A stretch of DNA of 33,543 nucleotides from Alphaproteobacteria bacterium HGW-Alphaproteobacteria-6 (lineage in GTDB: Bacteria; Pseudomonadota; Alphaproteobacteria; Rhodobacterales; Rhodobacteraceae). Made by a program: the position numbers and the translations under genes. The notes below the pieces were generated by a model that was given only the letters and a program-made list of their open reading frames with translations, made no database searches and had not been told where the DNA came from. Location: NCBI GenBank assembly GCA_002841115.1, contig PHEC01000015.1, positions 1 to 33,543 on the forward strand, written 5' to 3'. Below, one piece after another: positions 25,439 to 33,543 of the stretch (positions are counted from its first letter, which is position 1; each line of letters begins with the position of its first letter).

Positions 25439-26944
25439 ATGGCAGGCGGCATGGCAGAGGGTATGGCAGAGAAGACGCGGTCGCTTGCCGAACTGGGCCT
25501 GACCGCGCAGGGCGGGCGCGAGGCGCGCATCACCGGGATTTCGGTCGACAGCCGGCAGGTCCGGCCCGGCCATCTTTTCGCGGCCCTGCCCGGCAGCCGG
25601 CTGCATGGCGGCGACTTCATCGCCTATGCGCTGAGGATGGAGGCCGCCGCGATCCTGACCGACCGCGCAGGCGCGGCGCTGGCGAAAGCGGCGCTGGCCG
25701 GGTCGGATGCGGCGCTGATCCTCGCCGAGGATCCGCGCCAGGCGCTGGCCTTTGCCGCGGCACTGTGGTTCGCCCGCCAGCCCGCGGTGATGGTGGCGGT
25801 CACCGGCACCTCGGGCAAGACCTCGGTCGCCAGCTTCACCCGCCAGATCTGGCAGGCGCTGGGCCACAGTGCGGCCAGCCTCGGCACCATGGGGGTGATC
25901 GGCGATTTCACCGCGCCGCTGGCCCATACCACGCCGGAACCGGTCACGCTGCACCGGCTTCTGGCCGCAATGGCCGAGGCCGGCATCAGCCATGCGGCGA
26001 TGGAGGCCTCGTCGCACGGGCTTGACCAGTGCCGGCTTGACGGGGTGCGGCTGCGGGCGGCGGCCTATACCAATTTCAGCCAGGACCACCTTGATTACCA
26101 CGCGGATTTCGACGCCTATTTCGCCGCCAAGGCCGGGCTTTTCGCCCGCGTCCTGCCTGAGGACGGCCAGGCGGTGATCAACATCGACGAGCCGCGCGGC
26201 CGCGAGATGGCCGGGGTTGCCGTGGCGCGCGGCCAGCACCTTCTGACCGTCGGGCGCGATGCGGCGGCCGACCTGCGCATCCTCGCGCAGCGCTTCGATG
26301 CCACCGGGCAGGATCTGCGCTTTGCCTGGAAGGGTCAGCCGCATCTGGTGCGCCTGGCGCTGATCGGCGGCTTTCAGGCCGAGAACGTGCTGGCGGCGGC
26401 CGGTCTGGTGATCGCGGCCGGTGAGGCGCCCGAGACGGTATTCGCCACCCTGCACGGGCTGACCACGGTGCGCGGGCGGATGGAACTGGCGGCCCGGCGC
26501 GACAATGGCGCCACGGTCTTCGTCGACTACTCGCACAAGCCCGGCGCGCTGGCCGCGGCGCTGCAATCCCTGCGCCCGCATGTCATCGGCCGCGTCGTCG
26601 TGGTCTTTGGCGCCGGCGGCGACCGCGACCGGCTGAAACGGCCCTTGATGGGCGAGGCGGCGGCGGCCCATGCCGATGCGGTCATCGTCACCGACGACAA
26701 CCCGCGCACCGAAGACCCAGCCCTGATCCGCGCCGAGGTTCTGGCCGGCTGCCCCGGCGCAAGCGAGGTCAGCGACCGTGCCGAGGCGATCCTGCGCGGG
26801 GTCGATGCGCTCGGCCCCGGTGATGCGCTGCTGATCGCCGGCAAGGGCCACGAGACCGGGCAGGTCGTCGGCACCGACATCTATCCCTTCGACGACGCCG
26901 AACAGGCCAGCGTCGCGGTGGCCGCACTCGAAGGGCGGATCTGA
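25439..26944 (+). CDS. murE: UDP-MurNAc-tripeptide ligase MurE
   Basis: Adds the third stem-peptide residue, here meso-diaminopimelate, to UDP-MurNAc-L-Ala-D-Glu in the cytoplasm. The 501-residue protein has the Mur ligase P-loop TGTSGKTS (about 121-128), the central domain, and DDNPRTEDP, the DNPR/DNPRxEDP box typical of DAP-specific enzymes. Start: ATG at 25439, 22 bases after ftsI; in-frame ATGs four and eight codons on are alternatives. The stop codon overlaps the murF start (TGATG). Confidence 0.95.
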   Translation: MAGGMAEGMAEKTRSLAELGLTAQGGREARITGISVDSRQVRPGHLFAALPGSRLHGGDFIAYALRMEAAAILTDRAGAALAKAALAGSDAALILAEDPRQALAFAAALWFARQPAVMVAVTGTSGKTSVASFTRQIWQALGHSAASLGTMGVIGDFTAPLAHTTPEPVTLHRLLAAMAEAGISHAAMEASSHGLDQCRLDGVRLRAAAYTNFSQDHLDYHADFDAYFAAKAGLFARVLPEDGQAVINIDEPRGREMAGVAVARGQHLLTVGRDAAADLRILAQRFDATGQDLRFAWKGQPHLVRLALIGGFQAENVLAAAGLVIAAGEAPETVFATLHGLTTVRGRMELAARRDNGATVFVDYSHKPGALAAALQSLRPHVIGRVVVVFGAGGDRDRLKRPLMGEAAAAHADAVIVTDDNPRTEDPALIRAEVLAGCPGASEVSDRAEAILRGVDALGPGDALLIAGKGHETGQVVGTDIYPFDDAEQASVAVAALEGRI

Positions 26945-28389
26945 TGGCGGCACTCTGGACCGCCGCCGAGGCCGAGGCCGCGACCGGCGGGCGCGCCACC
27001 CGTGCCTTCGCGGTCACCGGCATTTCGATCGACACGCGCAACCTTGGCCCCGGCGATCTTTTCGTCGCGCTGAAGGATGTGCGCGACGGTCATGACTTTG
27101 TCCGCGAGGCGCTGGACCGGGGGGCGGCGGCGGCGCTGGTGTCGCGCATCCCCGAGGGTTGTGCGGATGCGCCGTTGCTGATCGTGCCCGATGTGCTGGC
27201 GGCGCTTGCAGCGCTTGGTGCCGCCGGGCGGGCGCGATCGGCGGCGCGCGTGGTCGCGGTGACCGGCTCGGTCGGCAAGACCTCGACCAAGGAGATGCTG
27301 CGCGTGGTTCTGGCCGGGCAGGGCCGGGTCCATGCCGCCGAGGCCAGCTTCAACAACCACTGGGGCGTGCCGCTGACCCTGGCGCGGATGCCGCGCGATG
27401 CCGATTTCGCGGTGATCGAGATCGGCATGAACCACCCCGGCGAGATCGAACCCCTGGCCCGGCTGACGCGCCCGCATGTCGCATTGATCACCACGGTGGC
27501 GCCGGCCCATCTGGAAGCCTTCGACGGGATCGAGGGGATCGCCCGCGAGAAGGCGGCGATCTTTGTCGGGCTGGAGCCGGGCGGCATCGCGGTCATCCCC
27601 TCGGGGCTGGAGGTCACGCCGATCCTGGTGGCGGCGGCGCAGACGGCGGGCGCGCGGGTGATCCGCTTCGGCACCGGGGCGGATGACGACTGGCAGGCCG
27701 GGCAGGTGCGCCTGTTGCCGGATGCGGTGGTGGTCAGCGCCCGCCATTCCGGCGGCGCGCTGCTTTACAAGGTCGCGACGGCGGGAAGGCATTTCGCCAC
27801 CAACGCGCTGGGCGTTCTCGCGGTCGCGGCCGCTCTTGGCGTCGATCCGGCGATCGCGGCCTGCGACATCGGCCGCTGGCGCCCGCCGGCCGGGCGTGGC
27901 CGGCGCGAGCGGGTGCAGCTTGACATCGTCGAGGCGCAGATGGCCTTCGATCTGATCGACGACGCCTATAATGCCAACCCGACCTCGATGGCGGCCGCCT
28001 TCGAGGTGCTGGCGGCGGCCGAGCCGCGCAACGGCATCGGCCGGGTCAGGGACGGCCGGCGGATCGCCATTCTCGGCGACATGCTGGAACTGGGCGAGGG
28101 CGAGATCGCCGCGCATGAGGCGCTGGCCCGCGACCCGGCGATGGCGACGGTGCAGCTGGTGCATTGCGTCGGGCCAAGGATGCGCGCGCTCTGGCAGGCC
28201 CTGCCCAAGTCGCGGCGCGGCGAATGGCACGAAACCGCCCCGGCGCTGGCGGCGCGGGCGCATCAACTGGTCGATGCCGGCGATGTCGTGCTGGTCAAGG
28301 GCTCGAAAGGCTCGAAGGTCAGCCAGGTGGTTGACGCGCTGCGCAAACTCGGGCAACCGGGCGCGGCCGAAGCGCAGGGGGCCGAGTAG
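26944..28389 (+). CDS. murF: UDP-MurNAc-tripeptide D-alanyl-D-alanine ligase MurF
   Basis: Completes the UDP-MurNAc-pentapeptide by adding D-Ala-D-Ala. The 481-residue protein has the P-loop TGSVGKTSTKEML (about 107-119), the SFNNHWGVPLTL and EIGMNHPGEI segments and DDAYNANPTSM in the central/third domains. It is one base overlapped with murE and directly abuts mraY (stop 28387-28389, next ATG 28390). Confidence 0.95.
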   Translation: MAALWTAAEAEAATGGRATRAFAVTGISIDTRNLGPGDLFVALKDVRDGHDFVREALDRGAAAALVSRIPEGCADAPLLIVPDVLAALAALGAAGRARSAARVVAVTGSVGKTSTKEMLRVVLAGQGRVHAAEASFNNHWGVPLTLARMPRDADFAVIEIGMNHPGEIEPLARLTRPHVALITTVAPAHLEAFDGIEGIAREKAAIFVGLEPGGIAVIPSGLEVTPILVAAAQTAGARVIRFGTGADDDWQAGQVRLLPDAVVVSARHSGGALLYKVATAGRHFATNALGVLAVAAALGVDPAIAACDIGRWRPPAGRGRRERVQLDIVEAQMAFDLIDDAYNANPTSMAAAFEVLAAAEPRNGIGRVRDGRRIAILGDMLELGEGEIAAHEALARDPAMATVQLVHCVGPRMRALWQALPKSRRGEWHETAPALAARAHQLVDAGDVVLVKGSKGSKVSQVVDALRKLGQPGAAEAQGAE

Positions 28390-29472
28390 ATGCTGTATTG
28401 GCTGTCGAGCCTGTCCGAGGGCGGCGATGTCTTCAACCTTTTCCGCTACATCACCTTCCGTGCCGGGGCGGCGTTCTTTACCGCGCTTCTCTTCGGCTTT
28501 CTCTTCGGCCAGCCGCTGATCGGCTTTCTGCGCCGCACCCAGAAAAAGGGCCAGCCGATCCGCGAGGACGGCCCGGAAGGCCATTTCGCCAAGGCCGGCA
28601 CGCCGACCATGGGCGGGCTCCTGATCCTCTCGGCGCTTTTTGCCGGCACGCTGCTGTGGGCGCGGCTCGACAATCCCTATGTCTGGATCGTGCTGGGGGT
28701 GACGGCGGGTTTCGGGCTGATCGGCTTTGCCGACGATTATGCCAAGGTGACCCGGCAATCGACGCGCGGCACCTCGTCGCTCACGCGGTTCCTGCTTGGC
28801 CTTGTCATCGCGGCTCTGGCGGCATGGGCGGCGGCACAGGTCCACCCGGCGGCGCTGTCGGATCGGCTGGCGCTGCCGGTCTTCAAGACTGTGCTGATCG
28901 ATCTCGGCCTTCTCTTCGTGCCCTTCGCGATGATCGTCATCGTCGGCGCGGCCAATGCGGTCAACCTGACCGACGGGCTGGACGGGCTGGCGGTGATGCC
29001 GGTGATGATCGCCGCCGGCACCCTCGGGGTGATCGCCTATTTCGTCGGCAACTTCAACTTTTCCGACTATCTCGGCCTGCATTTCGTCCCCGGCACCGGC
29101 GAGATCCTGGTCTTCTGCGCGGCGCTGATCGGCGGCGGGCTGGGGTTCTTGTGGTATAACGCGCCGCCGGCGGCGGTCTTCATGGGCGATACCGGGTCAC
29201 TGGCGCTGGGCGGCGCGCTTGGCGCCATCGCGGTGGTGACCAAGCACGAGATCGTGCTGGCGATCGTCGGCGGCCTCTTTGTGGTCGAGGCGCTGAGCGT
29301 GATCATCCAGGTGCTCTATTTCAAGCGCACCGGGCGGCGGGTGTTCCTGATGGCGCCGATCCATCACCACTTCGAGAAGAAGGGCTGGGCCGAGCCGCAG
29401 ATCGTGATCCGCTTCTGGATCATCTCGCTGATCCTCGCGCTGATCGGGCTGGCGACGCTGAAGCTCAGGTGA
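28390..29472 (+). CDS. mraY: Phospho-MurNAc-pentapeptide transferase MraY
   Basis: Integral membrane enzyme that transfers phospho-MurNAc-pentapeptide to undecaprenyl phosphate, giving lipid I. The 360-residue protein has about ten membrane segments and the catalytic motifs [35 protein letters not shown] and the cytoplasmic [12 protein letters not shown]. It is the last dcw gene in the window; no murD follows within the window. Confidence 0.97.
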   Translation: MLYWLSSLSEGGDVFNLFRYITFRAGAAFFTALLFGFLFGQPLIGFLRRTQKKGQPIREDGPEGHFAKAGTPTMGGLLILSALFAGTLLWARLDNPYVWIVLGVTAGFGLIGFADDYAKVTRQSTRGTSSLTRFLLGLVIAALAAWAAAQVHPAALSDRLALPVFKTVLIDLGLLFVPFAMIVIVGAANAVNLTDGLDGLAVMPVMIAAGTLGVIAYFVGNFNFSDYLGLHFVPGTGEILVFCAALIGGGLGFLWYNAPPAAVFMGDTGSLALGGALGAIAVVTKHEIVLAIVGGLFVVEALSVIIQVLYFKRTGRRVFLMAPIHHHFEKKGWAEPQIVIRFWIISLILALIGLATLKLR

Positions 29473-29490
29473 GGCGGGACGGCGGCCGGG

Positions 29491-29919
29491 TCAGGCCGTT
29501 TGCGGCAGCGCAAGGCCGGGCGCCCTGCCGATATGGCGCCGCAGCCGGCGCACCACGACCGCGCCCAGCACGATCGTCGTGGCGCTGAGCATCGGCGAGG
29601 TCACCAGGGCCTGGCCGAAGTCGGGAAACCCCGCCGCCGCCAGGGCGACGGCGAAGCGCGACAGGGCCACCGCCTCGATCATCGCGGCCAGGGTGGGCAG
29701 GACGACCAGCGTGATCGCGGCGGCGGTGCCGACGACGACGGCATAGGTCAGGCCGGTGAAGACCGCCAGAGGCATCCCGAAGACCACGGCATCATAGCGC
29801 AGATACATCAGCCCGCCGGCGGCGAAGGCCAGAAGCGTCGCGATCGCAAGCACCCGGCGGTTGTCGCGCAGGCGGCGGCGCAGATGGGCGAAAAGGGTCC
29901 GGGCAAGCTGCAGCATCAT
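29491..29919 (-). CDS. Small hypothetical membrane protein
   Basis: Not recognised. A 142-residue protein with a basic N-terminus (LARTLFAHLRRRLRDNRR), three to four hydrophobic segments (about 24-41, 45-60, 63-85, 105-125) and a basic end (RRLRRHIGR); positively charged termini suggest both lie in the cytoplasm. It is convergent with mraY, 18 bases apart. Start: ATG at 29919, or the next codon ATG at 29916. No ribosome site is convincing. The region 29920-30052 upstream has no gene. Confidence 0.65.
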   Translation of the reverse strand: MMLQLARTLFAHLRRRLRDNRRVLAIATLLAFAAGGLMYLRYDAVVFGMPLAVFTGLTYAVVVGTAAAITLVVLPTLAAMIEAVALSRFAVALAAAGFPDFGQALVTSPMLSATTIVLGAVVVRRLRRHIGRAPGLALPQTA

Positions 29920-30052
29920 GGCGACAGGCTGTCAGCCGATTGCATCGCAATTGCGGCAGGCTCGGTGCGATTTCGCGGCAGCGCCACGGGGCCGGGGCCG
30001 AGGCGGGGCAAGGGCGATCCGCCGCCTGCCGGGGCCGGGCCGCCGGCGGCGC

Positions 30053-30994
30053 TCAGGGCCTCTGCGCGCCGCTGGCGGTGAGGTAGATCGCGTAGAGCGA
30101 GGTCGTCGCGGTGATGAAGAGCCGGTTGCGGCGCGGCCCGCCGAAGGTCAGGTTGGCCACCGTCTCGGGCACCAGGATCTTGCCCAGAAGGGCACCGTCC
30201 GGGGCAAAGCAGTGGATGCCGTCGGCGGCACTTGACCAGAGGTTGCCCGCAGCATCGGTGCGGATGCCGTCGGGAATGCCCTTGTCGATATGGGCAAAGA
30301 CCCGGCCGTTGCGCAATCGCCCGTCCGCCACGTCGAAGGCGCGGATATGGCGGGGCAGGCCGGCATCGTGGCTGGCGGCACTGTCGGCGACATAAAGCAC
30401 CGTCTCGTCGGGCGAAAACGCCAGCCCGTTCGGCTGGGCGAAGTCATCGGCGACGCTGACCGGCTCGCCTCCGGCCGGGTCAAGCCGGAAGACATGGCGG
30501 GCGTCCTGCTCAGGCTCGGCGCGGTAGCCCTCGTAGTCCGACAGGATGCCGTAGGTCGGATCGGTGAACCAGATGCTGCCGTCCGAGTGAACCACAAGAT
30601 CGTTGGGCGAGTTCAGCCGTCCGCCCCGGTGGCGGTCGGCCAGCACGGTGATCCGCCCGTCCGCCTCGGTCCGCGTCACCCGCCTTGTGCCATGCTCGCA
30701 GCTGACCAGCCGGCCCTGGCGGTCGCGGCTGTGGCCGTTGGCGAAGTTCGAGGGCTGGCGGAAGACCGACACTGCCGTCGCCGCGCCGCCGCCCGCCGGC
30801 CCGACCGGGTCCGGCGCCCAGCGCAGGATCCGCTGGTTCGGGATGTCGCTGAACAACAGGCAGTTCAGATCGTCGAACCAGACCGGCCCCTCGGCCCAGC
30901 GGCAGCCGGAGAACAACTGCTCAAGCCGTGCCGAGGGCACGATCAGCGCGCGAAACCGCGGATCATGGCTCTCATGGATCGAAACGCTGGACAT
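30053..30994 (-). CDS. SMP-30/gluconolactonase family sugar lactonase
   Basis: Six-bladed beta-propeller metal-dependent lactonase, probably hydrolysing a sugar lactone in the catabolism of the sugar brought in by the adjacent importer. The 313-residue protein shows the metal-site Glu in WAEGPVWF, Asn in NSPNDLVV and the Asp-containing LAFSPDETVLYVADS block, plus NGHSRDRQGRLVSCEHG, all typical of the family. Start: ATG at 30994. The gene follows the permease gene on the same strand after 17 bases, so it is likely part of the ABC operon. The exact lactone is not known. Confidence 0.88.
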   Translation of the reverse strand: MSSVSIHESHDPRFRALIVPSARLEQLFSGCRWAEGPVWFDDLNCLLFSDIPNQRILRWAPDPVGPAGGGAATAVSVFRQPSNFANGHSRDRQGRLVSCEHGTRRVTRTEADGRITVLADRHRGGRLNSPNDLVVHSDGSIWFTDPTYGILSDYEGYRAEPEQDARHVFRLDPAGGEPVSVADDFAQPNGLAFSPDETVLYVADSAASHDAGLPRHIRAFDVADGRLRNGRVFAHIDKGIPDGIRTDAAGNLWSSAADGIHCFAPDGALLGKILVPETVANLTFGGPRRNRLFITATTSLYAIYLTASGAQRP

Positions 30995-31011
30995 GCGGCA
31001 CCCCTTTGCGG

Positions 31012-31962
31012 CTAGCCCGTCCCCGGCCGGCGGCCACTGGCCAGCACGATGACGGCGATGATGATGAGCCCGGTCATGATCAGCCGGACACCGGCACCGA
31101 ACCCGTAGGAATTGAGCATCGAGACGACGAGGAACATGAACAGCGCCGCCCCCCAGATGCCCGGCACATTGCTGTCGCCGCCGGCCACCGCGGTGCCGCC
31201 GATGATGACGACGGCGATCGACATCAGAAGGTATTCCGCCCCCATGTTCAGGGCGGCCCCCCCCGAGAACGAGGCCAGCAGAAAGCCGCAGACCGCCGCC
31301 AGCACCGCGCAGAGGACGTAAGTGGCAAGCCGGGTGCCGTCGACCGGCATCCCGGCCATCCGCGCCGCCGGCAGGCTTTGGCCGATCGCGGCGATGCGGC
31401 GGCCGTAGACCGTGCGGTTCAGCAGCACCCAGGCCAGGACCGACACCGCACCGGCCACCAGCGCCAGGTTCGGCACCCCGAGCGTCGCGGCGGTGGTGAA
31501 ATCGGCCAGCGCGGCGGGCGGCTTGATGCGCAGGCCGCGGTTCGACCAGATCGCCGCCGACTGGATCAGGAAGCTCATCGACAGGGTGGCGATGATCGGC
31601 GGGATCCTGAGCGCCTTGATCAGCGCGTAATTGGCCAGCCCGACCGCGAGGCCAACCAGAAGCGCCACGCCAAGCCCGGCGATCACCATCCCCTCGGCGC
31701 CGTTCATCAGCTTCAGCGCCAGCGTGCCGGCCAGCGTCATCGTCGCCGGCACCGACAGGTCGATGTTGCCGGGGCCAAGGGTGATGACGAACATCTGCCC
31801 GATGCCGACCAGCACCGAAAACGCCGCGAAGGTCAGCGTCGCCTGCGCCAGCCCGCCGGCCCCGCCAAGGCCGGTCACCGCGACGGTCGCCAGCCAGACC
31901 GCGAGGGCGGCGACGAAGGACCAGATCCAGGGCCGGCGCATCAGGCGCGCAAGGCTCATCAT
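31012..31962 (-). CDS. Sugar ABC transporter permease (RbsC family), second permease
   Basis: Inner-membrane channel subunit of a ribose/xylose-type (CUT2) importer, 316 residues, about eight to ten membrane segments. Family features: the FVITLGPGNIDLSVPATMTLAG stretch, PPIIATLSMSFLI, the R-R-I-A-A-I-G-Q-S coupling helix and the GGTAVAGGDSNVPG loop. It overlaps the first permease (ATGA), so the two are coupled and probably work as a heterodimer. The next codon (31959) is also ATG. Confidence 0.9.
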   Translation of the reverse strand: MMSLARLMRRPWIWSFVAALAVWLATVAVTGLGGAGGLAQATLTFAAFSVLVGIGQMFVITLGPGNIDLSVPATMTLAGTLALKLMNGAEGMVIAGLGVALLVGLAVGLANYALIKALRIPPIIATLSMSFLIQSAAIWSNRGLRIKPPAALADFTTAATLGVPNLALVAGAVSVLAWVLLNRTVYGRRIAAIGQSLPAARMAGMPVDGTRLATYVLCAVLAAVCGFLLASFSGGAALNMGAEYLLMSIAVVIIGGTAVAGGDSNVPGIWGAALFMFLVVSMLNSYGFGAGVRLIMTGLIIIAVIVLASGRRPGTG

Positions 31963-32912
31963 GCGCGTCGCCCCCCGCCGCTGCCCTGCTCGATCCGCCG
32001 CAGGACAAGGCGAAGCGCCAGCACGATGATCAGGATCGCCCCCTGCGCGCCGATCTGCCAGTCGGGCGACAGCCTGAGAAAGGACAGGAACGACCCGGCC
32101 AGCGTCAGCGTCAGCGCGCCGATCACCGCGCCCGCCGGCGAGACCCGGCCGCCGGTGAACTCGCCGCCGCCAAGGATCACCCCGGCGATCGACAAAAGCG
32201 TGTAGCGCAGCGCGATATTGGCGTCGGCCGCGGTGGTCAGCCCGACCAGTGCGATCCCCGCCGCCACCGCGAAGGCGGCGGCCAGCGCATAGGCCCCGGC
32301 GCGCACCATCAGCACCGACCAGCCGGCCCGCGCCACCGAGCGCGGATTGCCGCCGAGCCCGCGGATCAAGACCCCGAAGGACGACCGCATCACGATCAGA
32401 TGGGCGACAAGCGCGATCACCAGCGCCGCGATGATCGCCATCGGCACCAGCGGCGGCTTCGACTTCATCACCGCAAGCGCCCAGCCCGGCGCCGCCCCGC
32501 CCGGCGCCGGCAGGATCAGGACCGCCAGCCCGCCCCAGACAAAGCTCATCCCCAGCGTCACCACGATCGCCGGCAGGTTGCGCAGATGGATGATCACCCC
32601 AAGGGCTGCATAGACGCCGATCGCCGCCAGCAGGATCAGCACCCCGATCAGCGGCGTGTCATGCAGGAAGGTCGCGGTGACGCAGGCGACGAAACTGACG
32701 AAGGTGCCCATCGACAGGTCAAGATCGTTGACCGCCATGATCAGCATCTGCGCCACCGTGGCCAGCGCGATCGGCACCGCGAGGTTGAACAGAAGGTTGA
32801 GGCCGGTGTAGCTCATCGCCCTTGGTTGCAGCCAGAAGACCGCCGCCAGCAGCGTGACCAGCGACAGCGCCGGGATCAGCAGCCTGAGCGCCTCGGCGGG
32901 GATCCTGCTCAT
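31959..32912 (-). CDS. Sugar ABC transporter permease (RbsC family), first permease
   Basis: The partner permease, 317 residues, with about ten membrane segments and the same signature plan: MLIMAVNDLDLSMGTFVSF, LPAIVVTLGMSFVWGG, RGLGGNPRSVARAG and ILGGGEFTGGRVSPAG. Start: ATG at 32912 with MSRIPAEALRLL; the frame is open 48 codons further upstream, inside the ATPase gene, and that part is a shadow. It overlaps the ATPase gene by four bases. Confidence 0.9.
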   Translation of the reverse strand: MSRIPAEALRLLIPALSLVTLLAAVFWLQPRAMSYTGLNLLFNLAVPIALATVAQMLIMAVNDLDLSMGTFVSFVACVTATFLHDTPLIGVLILLAAIGVYAALGVIIHLRNLPAIVVTLGMSFVWGGLAVLILPAPGGAAPGWALAVMKSKPPLVPMAIIAALVIALVAHLIVMRSSFGVLIRGLGGNPRSVARAGWSVLMVRAGAYALAAAFAVAAGIALVGLTTAADANIALRYTLLSIAGVILGGGEFTGGRVSPAGAVIGALTLTLAGSFLSFLRLSPDWQIGAQGAILIIVLALRLVLRRIEQGSGGGRRA

Positions 32913-33543
32913 GCCGCCGCCCCGGCGTGGAACGAGGCGGCAAGGATCGCCGCCTCGGTGATAGCCTCGCCGGCAAGTTCGGTGACGATGGCGCCGTTGC
33001 GAAAGACATAGACCCGGTCGCAGAGCGTCATTTCCTCGATCTCGGTCGAATACCACAGGAAGGTGCGCCCGGCCGCGGCCTCGGCCCGGATGATCGCGTA
33101 GACCTCCTGCTTGGTGCCGATGTCGACGCCGCGCATCGGGTCATCCATCAGCACGATCGGCGCCCGGGTCGAAAGCGCGCGGGCAAAGAGCACCTTTTGC
33201 TGGTTGCCGCCCGACAGCGACAGGATCGGGTTGCCGATGTCGGGGGTGCGGATCTGCATCCGCTCGCGCCAGCGCTCGCCGGCGGCCCGTTCGGCCCCAT
33301 CGCGGATCAGGCCGTGCTGTGACAGGTCGCCAAGCGCCGCGGCCGAGATGTTGCGCAGGATGCTCCACAGATCGAAGCTGCCGTTCAGCCGGCGGTCGCC
33401 GGCGACAAAGGCGGCACGCGGATCGCGCCGGGCCAGCCAGTCGCCGCCCAGCATGGCGAAGATGTCGGTCAGCGCCTCGGTCTGGCCATGGCCGCCGAGG
33501 CCGGCCAGCCCGACCACCTCGCCAGCCCGGGCGCGCAGCGCCG
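32909..33543 (-). CDS. Sugar ABC transporter ATP-binding protein, C-terminal part (cut by window end)
   Basis: The last 211 residues of a CUT2-family two-domain ATPase; the remainder lies beyond the window. Present are the entry of the second nucleotide-binding domain (GEVVGLAGLGGHGQTEAL, a degenerate P-loop as is usual in the second half), the ABC signature LSGGNQQKVLFARAL, the Walker B VLMDDPMRGVDIGTKQEV and the switch region STEIEEMTLCDRVYVFRNG. The solute-binding protein gene expected for this importer is not in the window. Confidence 0.92.
   Translation of the reverse strand, partial: ALRARAGEVVGLAGLGGHGQTEALTDIFAMLGGDWLARRDPRAAFVAGDRRLNGSFDLWSILRNISAAALGDLSQHGLIRDGAERAAGERWRERMQIRTPDIGNPILSLSGGNQQKVLFARALSTRAPIVLMDDPMRGVDIGTKQEVYAIIRAEAAAGRTFLWYSTEIEEMTLCDRVYVFRNGAIVTELAGEAITEAAILAASFHAGAAA

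Overview
The window is high-GC DNA from an alphaproteobacterium, most likely a member of the Rhodobacteraceae close to Rhodobacter/Cereibacter. The case rests on three things. The dcw cell-wall genes are preceded by a structured, terminated leader that resembles the UpsM small RNA. Next to it, on the opposite strand, lies a DUF1127 gene followed by eight hairpins that all show a CCTCCTCCC loop, which is the ccaF1-ccsR arrangement described in Rhodobacter sphaeroides. A direct-repeat SOS box of the alphaproteobacterial GTTC-N7-GTTC type is also present. Species assignment from sequence alone is not possible. The ORF pattern looks chromosomal and no phage, transposase or plasmid gene was seen.

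Layout. Positions 1-8912 are bracketed by two inverted copies of a palindromic intergenic mosaic repeat. Inside are sdaA (L-serine deaminase) and a glutathione S-transferase on the minus strand, diverging from a plus-strand run of rpiA, glutathione reductase, hflK, hflC, a DUF2065 gene and a Do-type periplasmic protease. That run combines redox and membrane protein quality control. At 8945-10590 come an orphan DnaE2-like OB-fold gene with an SOS box at its start, a 2Fe-2S ferredoxin translationally coupled to a small exported FG-GAP-type protein, and a tRNA-Gly(GCC). At 10956-12611 are a Hint-domain protein and an unrecognised Ala/Pro/Asp-rich protein. At 12716-17474 are pyruvate carboxylase and an FMN-dependent 2-hydroxy-acid (lactate type) dehydrogenase, both minus strand; together with SdaA they could supply pyruvate and turn it into oxaloacetate.

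At 17576-19951 is a UvrD/PcrA helicase, followed by the convergent ccsR small-RNA array (20080-20521) and its DUF1127 gene. A 740-base stretch without protein genes leads to the UpsM-like RNA. The dcw operon then runs mraZ, rsmH, ftsL, ftsI, murE, murF, mraY with overlapping or nearly touching genes. It stops after mraY: the next genes are on the minus strand and comprise a small membrane protein, an SMP-30/gluconolactonase and a ribose-type ABC importer (two permeases and an ATPase cut by the window end), so murD and later dcw genes are not adjacent.

The most notable signals are the four-by-two CCTCCTCCC hairpin array, whose last hairpin also looks like the intrinsic terminator; the SOS box two bases from the start of an orphan DnaE2-type OB-fold gene; the UpsM-like leader; the mosaic repeats; and a G-quadruplex-type repeat in the sdaA leader.
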